DNA of 64,000 nucleotides, taken from contig CM061921.1 of the NCBI GenBank assembly GCA_031002005.1, forward strand, positions 177,328,935 to 177,392,934. Direction: 5' to 3'. Below the pieces are notes generated by a model, which searched no databases, had not been told where the DNA came from, and saw only the letters and a program-made list of their open reading frames with translations. This document shows, in pieces, positions 32,297 through 45,429 of the stretch; position 1 is the first letter of the stretch, and each line of letters starts with the position of its first letter. Position numbers and translations under genes: made by a program. The stretch is from Vandiemenella viatica (taxonomy: Eukaryota > Arthropoda > Insecta > Orthoptera > Morabidae).

Positions 32297-32653
32297 GTTA
32301 CCGCGGTAAGAACTGCGAGGAGAATATCGATGACTGCCCGGGTAACCTGTGCCAGAACGGAGCCACGTGCGTGGACCTGGTGAACGCATACACGTGTGAG
32401 TGTCCAGCGAGCTACACGGGCGAGCACTGCCAATACGACGTGGACGAGTGCTCGCTACGACCCTCTGTCTGTCAGAACGGAGCCACCTGCACCAACTCTC
32501 TCGGAGGCTTCTCCTGCATATGTGTCAACGGCTGGACTGGAACAGACTGCTCCCTCAACATCGACGACTGCGCCGGAGCCGCCTGCTTCAACGGAGCCAC
32601 CTGCATCGACCGCGTCGGCAGCTTCTACTGCCAGTGCACCCCGGGCAAGACAG
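32297..32653 (+). CDS. N: Notch exon: end of EGF6, EGF7, EGF8, EGF9
   Basis: Part of the extracellular domain of the Notch receptor, a cell-surface protein cleaved after ligand binding to signal to the nucleus. The 119-codon exon reads as tandem EGF repeats. The last Cys of EGF6 is at exon residue 7; EGF7 has Cys 14/19/25/34/36/45, EGF8 Cys 52/59/65/74/76/85, and EGF9 starts at Cys 92 and is completed by the next exon. Calcium-type starts are visible (NIDDC, DVDEC, NIDDC). O-fucose consensus C2-x4-S/T-C3 is present in all three repeats (CQNGATC, CQNGATC, CFNGATC). The acceptor is ttacag before 32297 and the donor gtcagt from 32654, both phase 1. Repeat numbers come from remembered alignment to fly and human Notch; EGF8 is known to affect ligand choice. 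The polypyrimidine tract of the acceptor is weak. Certain as Notch; the repeat numbering is very likely. Confidence 0.95.
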
Positions 32654-35600
32654 GTCAGTTACCTCTTCTTTCCTCACTCATCATTTACAAAAAGCGTTCA
32701 TTTCGTACTTTATTTGTCCACTTAATTTTCAGCAACCTTCAATAGAACCACAGATCAAAAGCTTCAATTTTCCTGCTTTCTGGTATTCTTAAAGTCCATG
32801 CTTTGTTATTATCAATTGCTGTACACCACACACAGAGTTTTAAAAAGTTCTTCCGTAATCCTAAATTAATAACTGGAACTGAAAGATTTCTCTTTTTTAA
32901 GAAGGCTCTTTTCGCTAGTGTTTCTACTTTTAACATCATTCCTGCTTCGGCCATCACTTACAATTTTGCTTCCTAAGAAACAGAATTGACTTACTTCTCC
33001 TATTGCTTCCGATCGTATTTTAATATTTAATATATTATTATTAAACCTTGTAAAACAAGTGCTACACTACAGGAAATTGTCAAAGGGGCACGGTTGCATT
33101 GATATGTACGCCGAACCCGGCTATTGCTATGTTTTTGTGTAATGTACATCTGTATTCTGGTTTCACAAAATTCTGGGTGGCATAGAGTGCTTAGTGCCAA
33201 AATTAATTTCCCCTCTATGCCAAAACCTTAACGGCACAGGTGAAGAACGAATACACATAAGCATCAGCATTTTCCTGATTTTCTCTCTTCTTTCAGTGCG
33301 ATCCAAATATGTCTGACAAATAATCCTATCCCAATTTCGTAAACGCTATAACAAGCGGTCACAGAGCGAGCGGCTCTTATCTGTACTTCGTCGATGCTAG
33401 TAACCAACCCTTTGCAATGTGGATCTCACAAATCACAACAGTGGTCGACATGAGAATGCACGAGAGTTGTATACGTTATCTCGTTTGTATATGCGTTACA
33501 GTTTTACAAATATCAACTGATGAATCCAAGTCTACAATTGCCTTTACCTATAACAGAACTTCAGGGATTCAACGACAGCTAACATTAGGCCTATACCATA
33601 GTACCATTAGTACCATAAAGAGCGAGCCAAAACTGTGAGACTCCTTGTCATGTAAAACAAAATTTGCGACTGGGTCCATAACGTCACATCCTCTGGCGAG
33701 AAATTCAAGTACAGCTAAACTTATCTCCTTTTCCACTACATCTACTTACGGTGTATGCAAGATGATGGCTGACTTGGAGAAGAAGACGATTGTACATCCA
33801 GCCAGAGTTCATCGGTTTTATGCTTCGTGACGGAGTTTCAGAAATTTTATACATTTATGTCCTACAAAACAAATCCCAATTAAACACACTTTCGATGATG
33901 TCCTTGCGTGCTCAGGTTACTGATTCGATGCCTGGTGGTGGAATTTTTAATAATTCTTTTACGTTTGCACCATAAACCTACAAAGCCGTATTCGCAACAT
34001 CAGTACCTTACGTTTGACTTTGCGAGAATTTTGTTTGGGTCTCCGGTTTGATGTCCGATGACGAAATTTCAGTGAATTTTTGACATCTGTACCCTACAAC
34101 ACACATAGCTGAATTGGCAACATCAGTCACTGTATTACAGCGTACGCCGGTCGTTGCAAGCAGTAGGTTATAAGAAATGCATCTCTCAAACTTGCAGATG
34201 AAGACAATGTGACAATATAGACACGCCGGCAAACAGGATAACGTGTGGCCAAAACCAAAGGGTATGACGCGAGCAAAAAGACGAATAGAGCTCCTTGATA
34301 AAACCTCACCCCTCACAGGACCAAAATACTGCCCTATGTAGGCTACACAAGAAAATACACAGTGATGATGACTATATCAGCCATATGAATGTTGCGTATT
34401 TGGAGACCACATAAATTTGAAACTATAAAAACTCTTTAAAAATCGTAAGAATGCTGGATATTACGTTGACTGAAGTTAAAAAAATTATATAAACTCTCCA
34501 TATTGGTTATTTCACATATAGTATGGTGATTTGACGCGAGATCTGGAAGCTGCAGTAACACATAATGTTTAGACATTTGGAATACTCTTAGTGTTGTTAA
34601 TTATACTTATAGTGCTGTAATGAACCTAAAAAAAGCTACATATGACATACACTGTGTGTATATCAAATAGTAAGAAGACTGATACCTACAATAGGCCTGC
34701 ATAAAAAATATCGTTAAAAAATTACGTAGAGTTAAATCTTTTCATTAAAAAAAAAGAAGCTTTATGTCGAATGTTTTCTTACCTTGGCGCAACTCCATTC
34801 CTAGAAGAGAATTTGTTGGGAAAAGACATACAATCCTGGTGAGCTGCAGATTTGGAGTTGTTTCCGAAACTTCGACGCTAACAATGGAACTAATAACTAT
34901 TCCAGCAGGTTCGAAGCAATCCATAGTTACAACCAATATGAGGCTCGCACAAGTTTTACCACTACATACAAATGATAAATGCCAGGACATAAGTTTAGTC
35001 TTGTAGTAAAAAACTTTTAGTTGATAAAAGTTTGGCATATTTGCCTCTGTATCTGGGTTCTATATTCGAACGAACTGGCGGGTCGAAAGAGGCCGGCCGA
35101 CAGTCGGTTGCAGTGCCATGAACATTAATTAATACCCCATTACTTTAGCCAATACTGTCTTCTATAGTGAGGATCGTCTTAACGATATTACATATCATCG
35201 CAGCACAATTATTGTCATCAATCATACAGAGGAAAGGGAATATAAGAAATAATATCCGACAAACTTAAGTAAAGAACATTGCTGTTCTATACATTGAGTT
35301 TTTAGCTGATACATTACTTCTACAAGTACTAACTTTGATATTTCAAGAACAGTGATATTGATACTGCAAGCACTGATGTTGGTAATTGTACTTGTCTTTA
35401 CACACAATGGTACTGAGAAAGCTTTTACAATCCATCACATCTTTAACAATTTGTATTGCGACACACATTCACATTATATCTAAATTACAATGTACTGAAA
35501 ACTCACGCCCATAAACTCTCACAACTGAATACTGTCAATATTTTTAAGCCATCATCCTGCGACTATTTTCAAGCAACTAATGAACATGTCACCACTAATG

Positions 35601-36153
35601 AACAGCGGAGTACAATTTCATCGAGGTGAAAGACCCTAAGCAAAAAAGTAGCTCCAACCTAGCCCTAGCATCTTAGAACTTTTGTAGGGCTTAGATGCTG
35701 AAAAGTTGCTGAAATTCCATCGATTGAAATCGAACCGAATACGCAACACTGCAACTGACCATGATGTAAGCCTACTTTTGTCTCAAATACAGCTTCGTGC
35801 TTTGTAGGATGTGCAACAGAGGGTGTATATGTTGAGAAATTCATCAAAATTCCGTAACCGGGCGTCGAAAGTGTGGCCCAGAGCACGCAGTAATAGCGTT
35901 GAATTTGAGGTGACTGACGATGGGTTTTCTTGCCCACGACTTCCAGCACATTGTTTAGAGTACTGTACTAGCTGACCCAGCAATGCTTCACTATTGGTAG
36001 ACTTAAGTACACATATAGTTTAAATGAATACATTTGAAAGTTTCATTTAGTTAAAATTAGATATAAACATATAAATTTAAATTACTATTTCATTCAATCT
36101 CAAGTTCATTGCAATGGTCTTAGATATACAATGTTTCTGGTGTTTACATTCGG

Positions 36154-36193
36154 CACACACACACACACACAAAAAAAAAAAACAAAAAAAAAA
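36154..36193. repeat. (CA)n followed by A-rich tract
   Basis: About eight CA units then A12, C, A9-10. Simple repeat, no element recognised. Confidence 0.7.
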
Positions 36194-36269
36194 CGCTCTG
36201 TTCGTTTTGGAGATATATGCTAAACACCGAAAAGTTGCACGTGTAAATGAGTCTTATGAGGGGCGAAAC

Positions 36270-38040
36270 GGGAGAGCGGGTGCAGTTCTGTAAACTAAAT
36301 GTAAACATCATTTTCACTTATTTTAAAGCATTTGTGTGAAAACTACCTTTGATATCGAATAAAAACTGTAGATTTTTGTATTGTCACAAAAACTTTGAAG
36401 TAATTTTTAAAATTCGAGTTTGAATTTCTTGGTCAGCAACTGTCGGATCGGAAACAGTCCAGTGCTATTTAACAGGTGAGAATATCGCTACCTACTTTGG
36501 CTAATTTCCCCACCGTTTTCGAGATATTTGCAAAAAATTGAATGTTTTCAAGTGTAAATTTTGCTTAATTAGGGTGATGGGGGAAAGTGGGTAGGTTTTT
36601 TTAAACCAAATATAGACAGTATTTTTCTATTTGCTTTAATGTATGCGTGTATTCAAATCGAATAAAAACTGTTTGTGTGAGGAACATTGGAAATGAAGAT
36701 AGGAGGGAGTAATGGCGGAGAGGGGTTGGGATTTGGTAACCAAATGTAGACAGTATTTTTCTGTTCGTTTTAAATTATCGATATCGAATAAAAACTGTGG
36801 GTATGTATAAAGAACATTCGCAAAAAATAAGGGGGAGGGGAGCTAAAGGAGGAGAGGGATAGGGTTCTTGGAAACTAAATGTAGACCGCATTTCTCTGTT
36901 TGTTTTAAAGTATATATGTGCAAAGTTTCATCGGTTTCGTATAAAAACTATGGGTATGTATAAGGAACTTATGCAAAGCTCCATCGAAATTGGATAAAAA
37001 CTGTGGGTTTCTACAAAAATCAATGAAAATTAAGAGGGGACGATGTAAATGGGGAGAGGGGTTGGGCTTTGGCAAACCAAATGTAAACAGTATTTTCGGT
37101 TTATTTTAAAGTATACGTGTTCAAACTTCCTTGAAAATTGTATATAAATTGTAGCTTTGTATAAAGAACATTTATATTAATAATAGGGGTGGAAAAAGGG
37201 AGAAGGATAGGGTTTTCTCTTTGTTTTACAGTATACGTGTGCAAAGTTCCATCGAAATCGGATAAAAATTTTGGGTTTGTATAAAAATTAAGGGGTGTAA
37301 AGGGGAAGAGGGCATGGCTTTTGTATGTTTTATTTGGTCAGAAACCTCCATGAAAATATATATGTGCCAACTTTCAAGGTGATCGATCAAACGGTACCTA
37401 TTCTAGCCTTGTATATAAAAAAAAATCACAAAAATTGAGTGGAAAGGGGGAGAGGGGTTGGTTTTTGTAAACCTAATATAGACATGTTTTTTTTCCCCCT
37501 TGTTCTAAAGTATACGTATACAGAGTTCCATCGAAATCGGATAAAAACTGTGGGTTTTTATAAATATCATTGGAAATTACGAGGGAATGGGTAAAAGGGG
37601 ATAGGGTGGGCTTTAGCAAACCTAATGTAGACAGTATTTTTATGTTTGTTTTAAAGTATACATGAGCAAAGTTCCTTTAGAATAGGGTAAAAACTGTAGA
37701 TTTGTATAAAGAGCATTGGCAAAAATTAAGTGGATGTAAAGTGGAAGAGCGATTGCGTTTTTGGAAACCATATGTAGGCAGTATTTTTGTGTTTGGTTTA
37801 AAGTATAAGTGTGCAAATTTCCATCAAAATCGGATAAAATCTGTGGATTTGTTTAAATTAAGGGGATGTAAAGGGGAAGAGGGGTTGAGATTTTGGGAAT
37901 CAAATGTAAGTAGTATTTTTCTGTGTGTTTTAAAGTATACATCTGCAAATTTCCATCGAAATTGGATAAAATCTGTTGGTTTGATTAAATTAAGGGTTAT
38001 AAAGGGAAAGAGGGGGTGGTTTATATATATACCTTCGCAG
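36270..38040 (+). repeat. Degenerate tandem array, ~12 units of 120-155 bp
   Basis: Each unit has the order GTATACGTGTGCAAAGTTCC, ATCGAAATCGGATAAAAACTG, GGGTTTGTATAAA, an AAATTAAG-then-GGGG purine block with GGGGAGAGGGGTTGGG, AAACCxAATGTAGACAGTAT, TTTTCTGTTTGTTTTAAA. The ATAAAAACTG marker occurs near 36361, 36661, 36787, 36942, 36994, 37141, 37260, 37539, 37687, 37833 and 37965. The last units are the most regular (132-148 bases). Confidence 0.85.
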
Positions 38041-38150
38041 ACACGCACTAAACAACTTACCAAAGTTTCGTAATCGAATGAACGTTATAGGAGCGCATAG
38101 AGGACAAACATACAACCATTCATTTTTATATATATATAGATAGGTGGATG
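38040..38150 (+). mobile_element. Terminal tail of the element that carries the tandem array
   Basis: The array ends in CAGACACGCACTAAACAACT, TACCAAAGTTTCGTAATCG, AACGTTATAGGAGCGCATAG and AGGACAAACATACAACCATTC followed by an AT repeat. This resembles 3' ends of non-LTR elements or SINEs that finish in (TATA) tails. The array is probably the body of such an element. Family not identified. Confidence 0.4.
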
Positions 38151-38755
38151 TAGCGGGGTAGAGAGGTTAAGTTGTATTTGAATTTTCCGCCAGAGAATGC
38201 AACGTCATGGAGCCGACCGCCATTTTGTTTTTCGTTGCCTGAAGTCTCACCTTTTTGGGTCGCCCATAATGATACTACTCACTTCGCTAGGTGTATTACC
38301 TTGTACTTTATGCAATTTAGTATATGTTGCCATTCATCGAATCATCCAGAAATAACGTCAAGATCGCGCGTGATTTTGTATGCAATTGGCAAATTGATTT
38401 TTACTTCACTCTATATAAGTGCACCCTCAGCTACCAATTTAAACTGCTATTAACGTTCGTTTACAAAAATTAAGAAATGGTAATGTTACACTTCCTTGAG
38501 GGATGTCAGTGATTCACAACGGGGGAAACTTATGAATACAATAAAGTCTTTTGAGCGCCATAATGCGTATTAGGCCAGAAATTGTGTTATATTCTCTGGA
38601 CAACTACTATTATCACGCACAACGTCAACAGATGACTCAGAGAAGGTTTGTTGTGTTAGCATCACTAGTTTGTTCAGTCAGAGGGGCACGGCTTGCTTTC
38701 CATATCCAGCGCAAGACTGTGACTGGTTTCACGTCCCCTGTAGGGTGACCAGTTA

Positions 38756-39769
38756 GGCCCTTCTCCCACGACGCTACTCAAAGGAAACGGAACTGAACAC
38801 AGACTGAAATTGCTAACTGGTTACTGACCAATGTTCGCACACGATGCTACTCAAACCTCTGGAATTTCAGTCACTCGTGACATTTGAGCGAGGCGACGAT
38901 TTCTTCTGATTCAAATGAGGATGTTATATTATTCAAAGAAGGAATAGGAGATTTAAAAAAAATATATATATATTTTATAAACAAAAGCTTTTGTTTGAAT
39001 AGCTACGAAGTGATGAAAATACCAACGATTTCCCGTTCAACTATAGAATGTACATTTGTCATGATGGAAAAATTTCAAGTGTTTTACAGTCACATACGAT
39101 GTAATGACTAACAAAAAGTGATTAATATACTAAAATCAGCTTTCACAATTGTCAGGAGTGGGAGTCCTGTACAGTCCGATTAAATTTGGAAATAATGCAA
39201 CTTACGCACTACACATAATTCCGATGTCACAACTTAAAATTAGTTTTCGTTCATCGGCATATTACGCCAAAAATTATTTAGCCAATTACTTTATTACTCC
39301 ACAAAGAGCACTTCCGTGGCAATGGAGTTATGCAATTTAATTTAAGAAAAATAAATCTGAAGTGTTTATATAAAACATTATTCATTACTCTTTGTTAAAA
39401 ACATGTTTACATAGTTGCTAAATTAGCTTTCTGTCTGATGTCTCCATGCTTTTTCTGTGTCAACTTTCCGTGAATATTCACTCAACTTGTAGTTGCATAG
39501 ACACGAATGTTTCTCGATTTCAGCAACAAGGTTTAAATTTATTATCTGATCGGCCATTTTTGTTGAGAAACTAGTTGAAAACTAGCAGCGCGGCAACTGG
39601 CATGCTGCATCGCTTCGAACTAATCGCGGACGCGTTGCGGACTGGTTTCCAACCGATCGCCCCGTGTGAGAGCCTCCATACAAATACTAGTGCTGTGACT
39701 GGAAATAAACTGGCTTGTGATCCTAGTTCGTAACTGGTTTCTTTTCAGTAGCGCCGTGTGAGAAGGGCC
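38756..39769. mobile_element. Harbinger-like non-autonomous element with TTA target duplication
   Basis: The left end GGCCCTTCTCCCACGACGCT and the right end, reversed GGCCCTTCTCACACGGCGCT, continue as ACTCAAAGGAAAC and ACTGAAAAGAAAC: about 33 bp of inverted repeat with a few mismatches. TTA flanks at 38753-38755 and 39770-39772. An inner ACTGGTT motif recurs near both ends. No transposase or MADF fragment recognised in the 1,014 bp. Confidence 0.75.
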
Positions 39770-40749
39770 TTAATGTAACAAATGGCCATGGAGCTTGTCC
39801 GCGTCCAAGTTTCCCTACTTGCGCCTTCTTACTTTCAATTCTTTTACCGGTTGAGACAAGTACCTCGATTCGTTTCCTCCTCTGTATACTTGAATTCATG
39901 GCCTCGTCGCCAACGTATGTCTTACACATATTAACCATTCTCTTATCTGCCTTCTTCCAATGAATCCGAATCTAGCTTCTTTATAATATCAGTTTCCAGC
40001 TATCTTCCATGGCACTCTCCACACACAAATATAGCTGCCCCTTTTACGTTAGGTGTACTGTGATGTTCATTCTGTACGTAAAGATGCTGAAATCCTGCTC
40101 CGGGTTTCATACGAAAACACCAAGTGAGCCTGTCGGATGAGAGGTCATATGATGAAGATTGTGCCTGGCTGGCCGTGTATCTGTGGTGAACATTGTTGCC
40201 AGGCGCAGCTGCTACGCGAGCGTATGGAGGGAGAAGTGTAGAGCCCCGTAGTTAGTTCAGTTTCCAGAACAAACATTTAAATTATGTAGAGTTGTAAGTC
40301 ACATTAGTTTAACTTTGGAATATTGTAGTGGTGCGTCGAGGAAAGCTTAATAGCAATGGAATTGGCACAGTGGCCTCTGAACCAATAAAAAAAACAGCTG
40401 CCAAACCATATTTGTTAATAGAATTTCTTACAGTCTCGGTGGGAAACAGTAAAACAAAGCTGTTAAGTATGTATAGTGTGCGAAAATCAGAGAGACGAAA
40501 TATTGCTCAGATACATGAAAATGCACATTTTCTATCTAATACGGAGCTGAATTATTTTGAATCGCATAGAATAGCAGCATACTATGCTGCGATTTATTGC
40601 TCATAATGTATTTTTAGCAGACAAGAGTGAGACAACTGAGAAATCACTGAACGACTTGAACAAAATACAAATTGGGACTAAACATAACCCAACGCAAGAA
40701 AAGTAATGAATTGATGCATAATTTAGAGCAAAAACAGCAGATGAAATTG

Positions 40750-41265
40750 AAACATAGGTTCAGGTATGGAACAAGTAATAAGAGAATTCTGATAAAATTA
40801 TCAATGATTGCCGAAGGAAGCTGAATAGCACTAGATCCTTCTTCAAAAAGAAAAATTGACTTGTTAATCATAAATAATTTTCTAAACTTGTATGTATGGA
40901 GTGAAGCTTGGACTGTAGAAATATCGGAAAGAAGAAAAATAAAAGCATTTAAATGAAATTGCCGTAGAATGATGTTGAAATGAAGTGAACAGTTAAGTTA
41001 TGGTTTGAATATATTTTGGAAATAGTGACTGAGGAAAAAGATTCTGGAAAAATCTCTATGTTGGATAACATTTTAAGATATGCGGTATTGATTAATTTGT
41101 TAGTGGGGGTAACAACTGAAGAAGACAAAAACTGTAGAGGAAGGCAAAGATTAGAATACTGAAAGCTGACAATTGAAGATTTAGGTTGTAGGTTTGTTGA
41201 GATGAGGCGGTTAGCCCATGATAGAATGAGTTGGAGGACTGTATCAAATCAGTCAGGGTGAAACA
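40750..41265 (+). pseudogene. LINE reverse transcriptase C-terminal fragment
   Basis: In shifting frames: MKLKHRFRYGTSNKRILIKL, NFLNLYVWSEAWTVEISERR, KIKAFK, CRRMM, then GRQRLEY and EMRRLAHDRMSWRTVSNQS. This matches the widespread LINE tail (xxxTYVWSVxLYGxExWTL...RGRPRxxYxxQI...LAxDRxxWR). Many stops. Clade not certain (RTE-like wording). Confidence 0.65.
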
Positions 41266-43219
41266 CGCACATGATATGGTTTTCAATGATCACTTTGTGG
41301 TGTCGTATCTGCAGCAAATATTACCAGTATCTGGGAAGGGAAGAGGAGGTGAAGCTGTTGTGACTTCAGAACTGAAAATGACAATGTCGAAAACAGTATT
41401 AAAAATTAAGGAAACGTATATGAGTTGAAAGAAATAACAGCATTCCTGCTTTGTCTCGCTTTTTAAGTTATTTTCCGTTACTGTTTCTAATCGGTTTCTC
41501 ATTACTGTCTGTCGTTGAATGGTACGAATACCTTTTTAAAGTAAGCAGTCCCGTACGTCGTGTGGAAATTTTTGCCTTTTGTTTTCTCATCACTATCTCC
41601 ATTTAAGATATTGCTTTCAAGAGTCCTATGCTCGTTTAAGAACTTCTTGATCTGCTCTAACAATTTCTTACCACATTCCATATCTAATTGCAACAGAAGA
41701 TAACTTTTCAGACAGCAGTAGTACTTTCTTTCCTACAAAATTTCTGTCCCTTCTCGGGACATTCCCTGATCTTTGTGTTAAAACAAGCCTGCTTTATAGA
41801 ACAAAGGAATTCCAGCGCCATGTATGATTCAAATGTTCAGCTGCAAGAAGCCAACTTGTAGTGGCACCTAACGATTCCAACAGCTCAAGTGGAGCCAATG
41901 GGATCCTATTATTCTTCATTGAGGGACCAAGGGACAGCGGGTCGTCAACGTACGGGACTGCTAATTGCATTTCACTCATAAACGATGGGAGGAGCTGTAT
42001 CGAAACCTTCTCCACGTACAGTTATACCAAGCTGACCTACTTACTGCGTGAATGAGCAGCTCTGCGTGAGGGGCAGCGGTGTGTTTGTTTCCTGTAAGAA
42101 TAACACAACAAATGGCAGTTAATGACATTAACGTCGACAGGACACTGCCTTCAGTCTGCGGACCGTGTAGATTTTGGCAGTTGGTGTTTTTCTGTTTATG
42201 TAACTTGTAGTATTCAAAAGTGTCACCTTTCGCGTGGGTGACTACAGAAACGGTAATCATGTCTGTATATAGCATGGCTGCCTATAACTTCCGATCAGGT
42301 TACATATATTCGCTTTGGTCCGATAATATTTCCAACTTCTCACTACAAGTCCCAAACCAACACACAATTTCTAAACTACAAACACATAACACCCCATGGT
42401 AGTTACTAAAATGCAATTTCAAAAAGACTCTTACTGATTGGTGCTTTAGTGCCTATTTTTTTTTTTAAAAAATGCTCCACTGCAATTACTGTGAAGAACT
42501 TTGTAACTGGCCCTTTTTTCCCCCAAACATATTTTCAGTCCTCTTCAGTTTCTATATTCCAAGAAGAAAAATCTTTCACAAAGTAAAATGGCTTCTGAAG
42601 CAAAAAACCATCTTAGTTAGGATTTTATAGATAACATTTTATTTCCACTGGCTGTGCACTAAGAATAGAAGCTCCAAAGAATGTTATTCTTCTCTGTACA
42701 GTCGACAATAAATTGTAACCTTCGTGGAATGAAGTATTGAGACAGTAGGAAGAATGAATCGTGAATGATTGAGAACGAACCATTTATGAGAGAAATGATT
42801 GGGCTTTAATTTAACACTTATCAGTCTTCTTCATGAATTTCTTAAAAAGTAGGGGTCGTTTATCTCCGTTACAAATATATTGTGTACTGAGACTAGTGGT
42901 TTATCAGAGCAGGCTGTCACGGAGTGGCGACAGTTGCACTGCTAAAGCCACATTTGGCTGCGCTTATTGTAGCCCATCATCTTGTAAAGGCTAATGAAAG
43001 TATTACTCAAAATGATGTCTCAATTGGGATCAAGGGAGATCGAATCAGGTTAGTTGAGCGACGACTCAGGCTGCCAGTAAAACTGAGATCGTCTGAAGCC
43101 CAGGATTGTTTCTAAATGTACTCTATTGTTTGTGAAAATTGTAACACCAATTGGGATTACAATGAAATTTATTCCACAGATTAGGAATATGTAAATACGC
43201 AAATGATTATAATTACAGA

Positions 43220-43620
43220 ATAAACCTGCACATTGACCGTGAGAATTCAGTACGCTGTGAAGCCGCCACGTGCTCCAATCAATGTCATTAGACGTCGTGG
43301 CATGGAATCAGAGAGAGCCAGGATATGTTGTAGGCCTGTCCACATAACTTCGGCAGTGGTTGCCGGAGGACCAGTACGACAATATCCCAAACATGTTAGA
43401 TAGGAGAAATGTCAGGCCTGGGAAGCAGTGGTACCTGCAGTTCTTAGGCATTGTGCTGCTGAAATATGTTACGTGGAAATGCCAGTGCTTCGGACTCTAA
43501 AACCTTCCTCATGTAACTGTAGCTGTTCATATTGCCGTCACTACGTACGAGGCGAGATCGTATGGTATTGCTAAATGTCTCATCTCGGGGGCTGAAAGTG
43601 GTAGTACTATCGTTCTTTCA
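43220..43620 (-). pseudogene. Tc1-like transposase relic, C-terminal part
   Basis: The minus strand gives ALAFPRNIFQQHNA (second catalytic site, Asp changed to His), then PLLPRPDISPI, a stop, HVWDIV, LRQPLPKLCGQAYNISWLSL and RLMTLIGARGGFTAY and a stop, the usual Tc1 ending. The catalytic Glu codon is a stop. The matching upstream part lies at 45430-45790 on the same strand; the hAT relic lies between. Confidence 0.65.
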
Positions 43621-43776
43621 GTCACCATTGATTACAACGACATACGTGGTTATTGGAAAAAGACGAGTTCACAGCAAGGTATAACATATGTCAGCATTTA
43701 TTTTCGGTCAGGTTTGACTGTTTTGGAGTAGTAAAACATCATACAATATCTTCTAAGCGTCAAACATTTATTAAGA

Positions 43777-45270
43777 ATGCCGAAGGAAGTCGAGGTATTA
43801 CGTCTTTCTTCATCTAAAAACAGTAAAGAAGAGGACTTAATTACTGCTTTTGAAGTTACTTCAACTTTTCACGGTATAAACCGTTGTCACAGTTATGGTC
43901 AGGATTGTGAACAGAAATTAAACGTTGCCATGTTTTCTGATTCGTCAATTGCGAAAAAAATATTATACGGCAGTACAAAAGCGAGCAGTACTGCTAAAAA
44001 TATTTTAGGTCCGACAAGTCAAAAAAGCTTACTTAATAATCTAAAAACAAGTCAATATTTTTCAGTAGCAAGAGGAAATTTAAAAATCTATCCTTTATTG
44101 ATTAAGTATTTTTTTCTGAACATTGCTACTGAAATTGGATTATTAGACTTTTACAAAGATTATCAATAAAACACGGAATCAATAAAAGACCAAATAATAA
44201 ATATTTTAACTAAAAACGGTTAAAAGACAGTCAAATCTAATCATATTCTGCCGACAATGCTACTGTCAAGTATGGAATAAGTTACCGTTTATCAAAAGCT
44301 TCAAACTTTAAACTCAAAGATATTTAAAGCGAATTACAAATTTCATATTCTACTAGACTGCGTTAAAAATTCTTGAATTAATTATTTTGAAGGTTTTTCA
44401 GAGAATTTTCTCTTTTTGCTAAAATGAATAATGAATAGATGTTAAGATGCTCAGCTGCTGAAACTGAGTTTAGAGAAATATTAAGGCATATGCCATCTCG
44501 TTGGTTATTGTTACTTCTGCCACGGACAAAATTCTATCGCTGTAGCCAACCTTAACAGGCTATTTCAAGTCGCTAAGTAAAAAGAATTGTTCCGGATTTG
44601 TATGGGAAAATCTTTGTGCCAGTCATTCAGAAACAAATGTGGTATTTATTTGATGCAAGATTTAATGCATGTCTTCCAGAACACCATCAAATTACTGGAA
44701 GCAGACAATGTAACAAGCACTGAACTTCATTACGTAATGATTGATTGATTTGAAAACCAAGGTACAAAACAGACAAACTGATAAATTTTATGGATATACT
44801 AAATCAGTTTGACGATTCTCAAAAAAAAAAAATTTAAAACTGATGTCGGTAAGTTTTTCACATGTTGTTTCAATTGTTTACAAAAGTGGTATAGTTTTGA
44901 AGACACGGAATAGCATGCACTGAAAATGTTATCACTGAAAGAACCGATTACATAGGAAGGAATTAGCAGACTGCAAAGGTATTTAAAAATTGATTTAGGT
45001 ACTGAAAAACTGTACAACGAGGTTGGACTTTTTCCGTGAAAGGCAACCACATCTCACTGAAGTGAATAGAGTTTATTTACACTGTGTTAACTACTTTGTG
45101 AGATTAAATGACAGAAATTCTTGTCCAGAATTGAAAAAAAAACTTGTCACGTTTGTTTTTCCATTCCTGTCTCTAATGCTTCTTGCAAACCCGTATTCAA
45201 TTCGATGGAACAACTATGGAGAGAAAAAAAAGAAACAGAATGAACATTTCTTTAATAAAAGCTGAGTTAC
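43777..45270 (+). pseudogene. hAT-superfamily transposase relic 1
   Basis: The open part (43777-44169) reads HSYGQDCEQKLNVAMFSDSS, IAKKILYGSTKASSTAKNIL, GPTSQKSLLNNLKTSQYFSV, then KIYPLLIKYF and IGLLDFYKDYQ, matching the SCAND3/ZBED-like hAT block (SxxCxxKLxxxMFxDSKIA...KNVLxP...LxxxxFFSVxxDASNxxxxKLFPVLVQYF). Here the DASN catalytic segment is deleted after SVARGN. Later fragments include CFSIPVSNASCKPVFNSMEQ and LWREKKE near 45150-45230, the hAT dimerisation region. Dead. It splits a Tc1 relic and is therefore younger than it. Confidence 0.7.
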
Positions 45271-45429
45271 AAATAGGTCTTCTATAAAATTTTGATTTTC
45301 ATGTAAAGCCTTTTATGATTAAGTATTAAAAAACCGACAAATATTAGATGCATCTTGAAATCAAAGTAAAAAAATATTTCAAAATTAAAATGAACATATA
45401 TTAGCGAGTTTCATTCAGTCCCCCTCCCC

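Noticed and set aside
32146..32433. Minus-strand frames opposite the Notch exon (also 51808-51999, 57603-57863)
   Set aside because: They are shadows of the GC-rich plus-strand exons; the plus frame has the Cys pattern and matching splice sites.
33640..35990. Repeats around GCAACATCAGTACCTTACG-like phrases as a tandem family
   Set aside because: The similarities are short and unordered; I could not define a unit or ends by eye.
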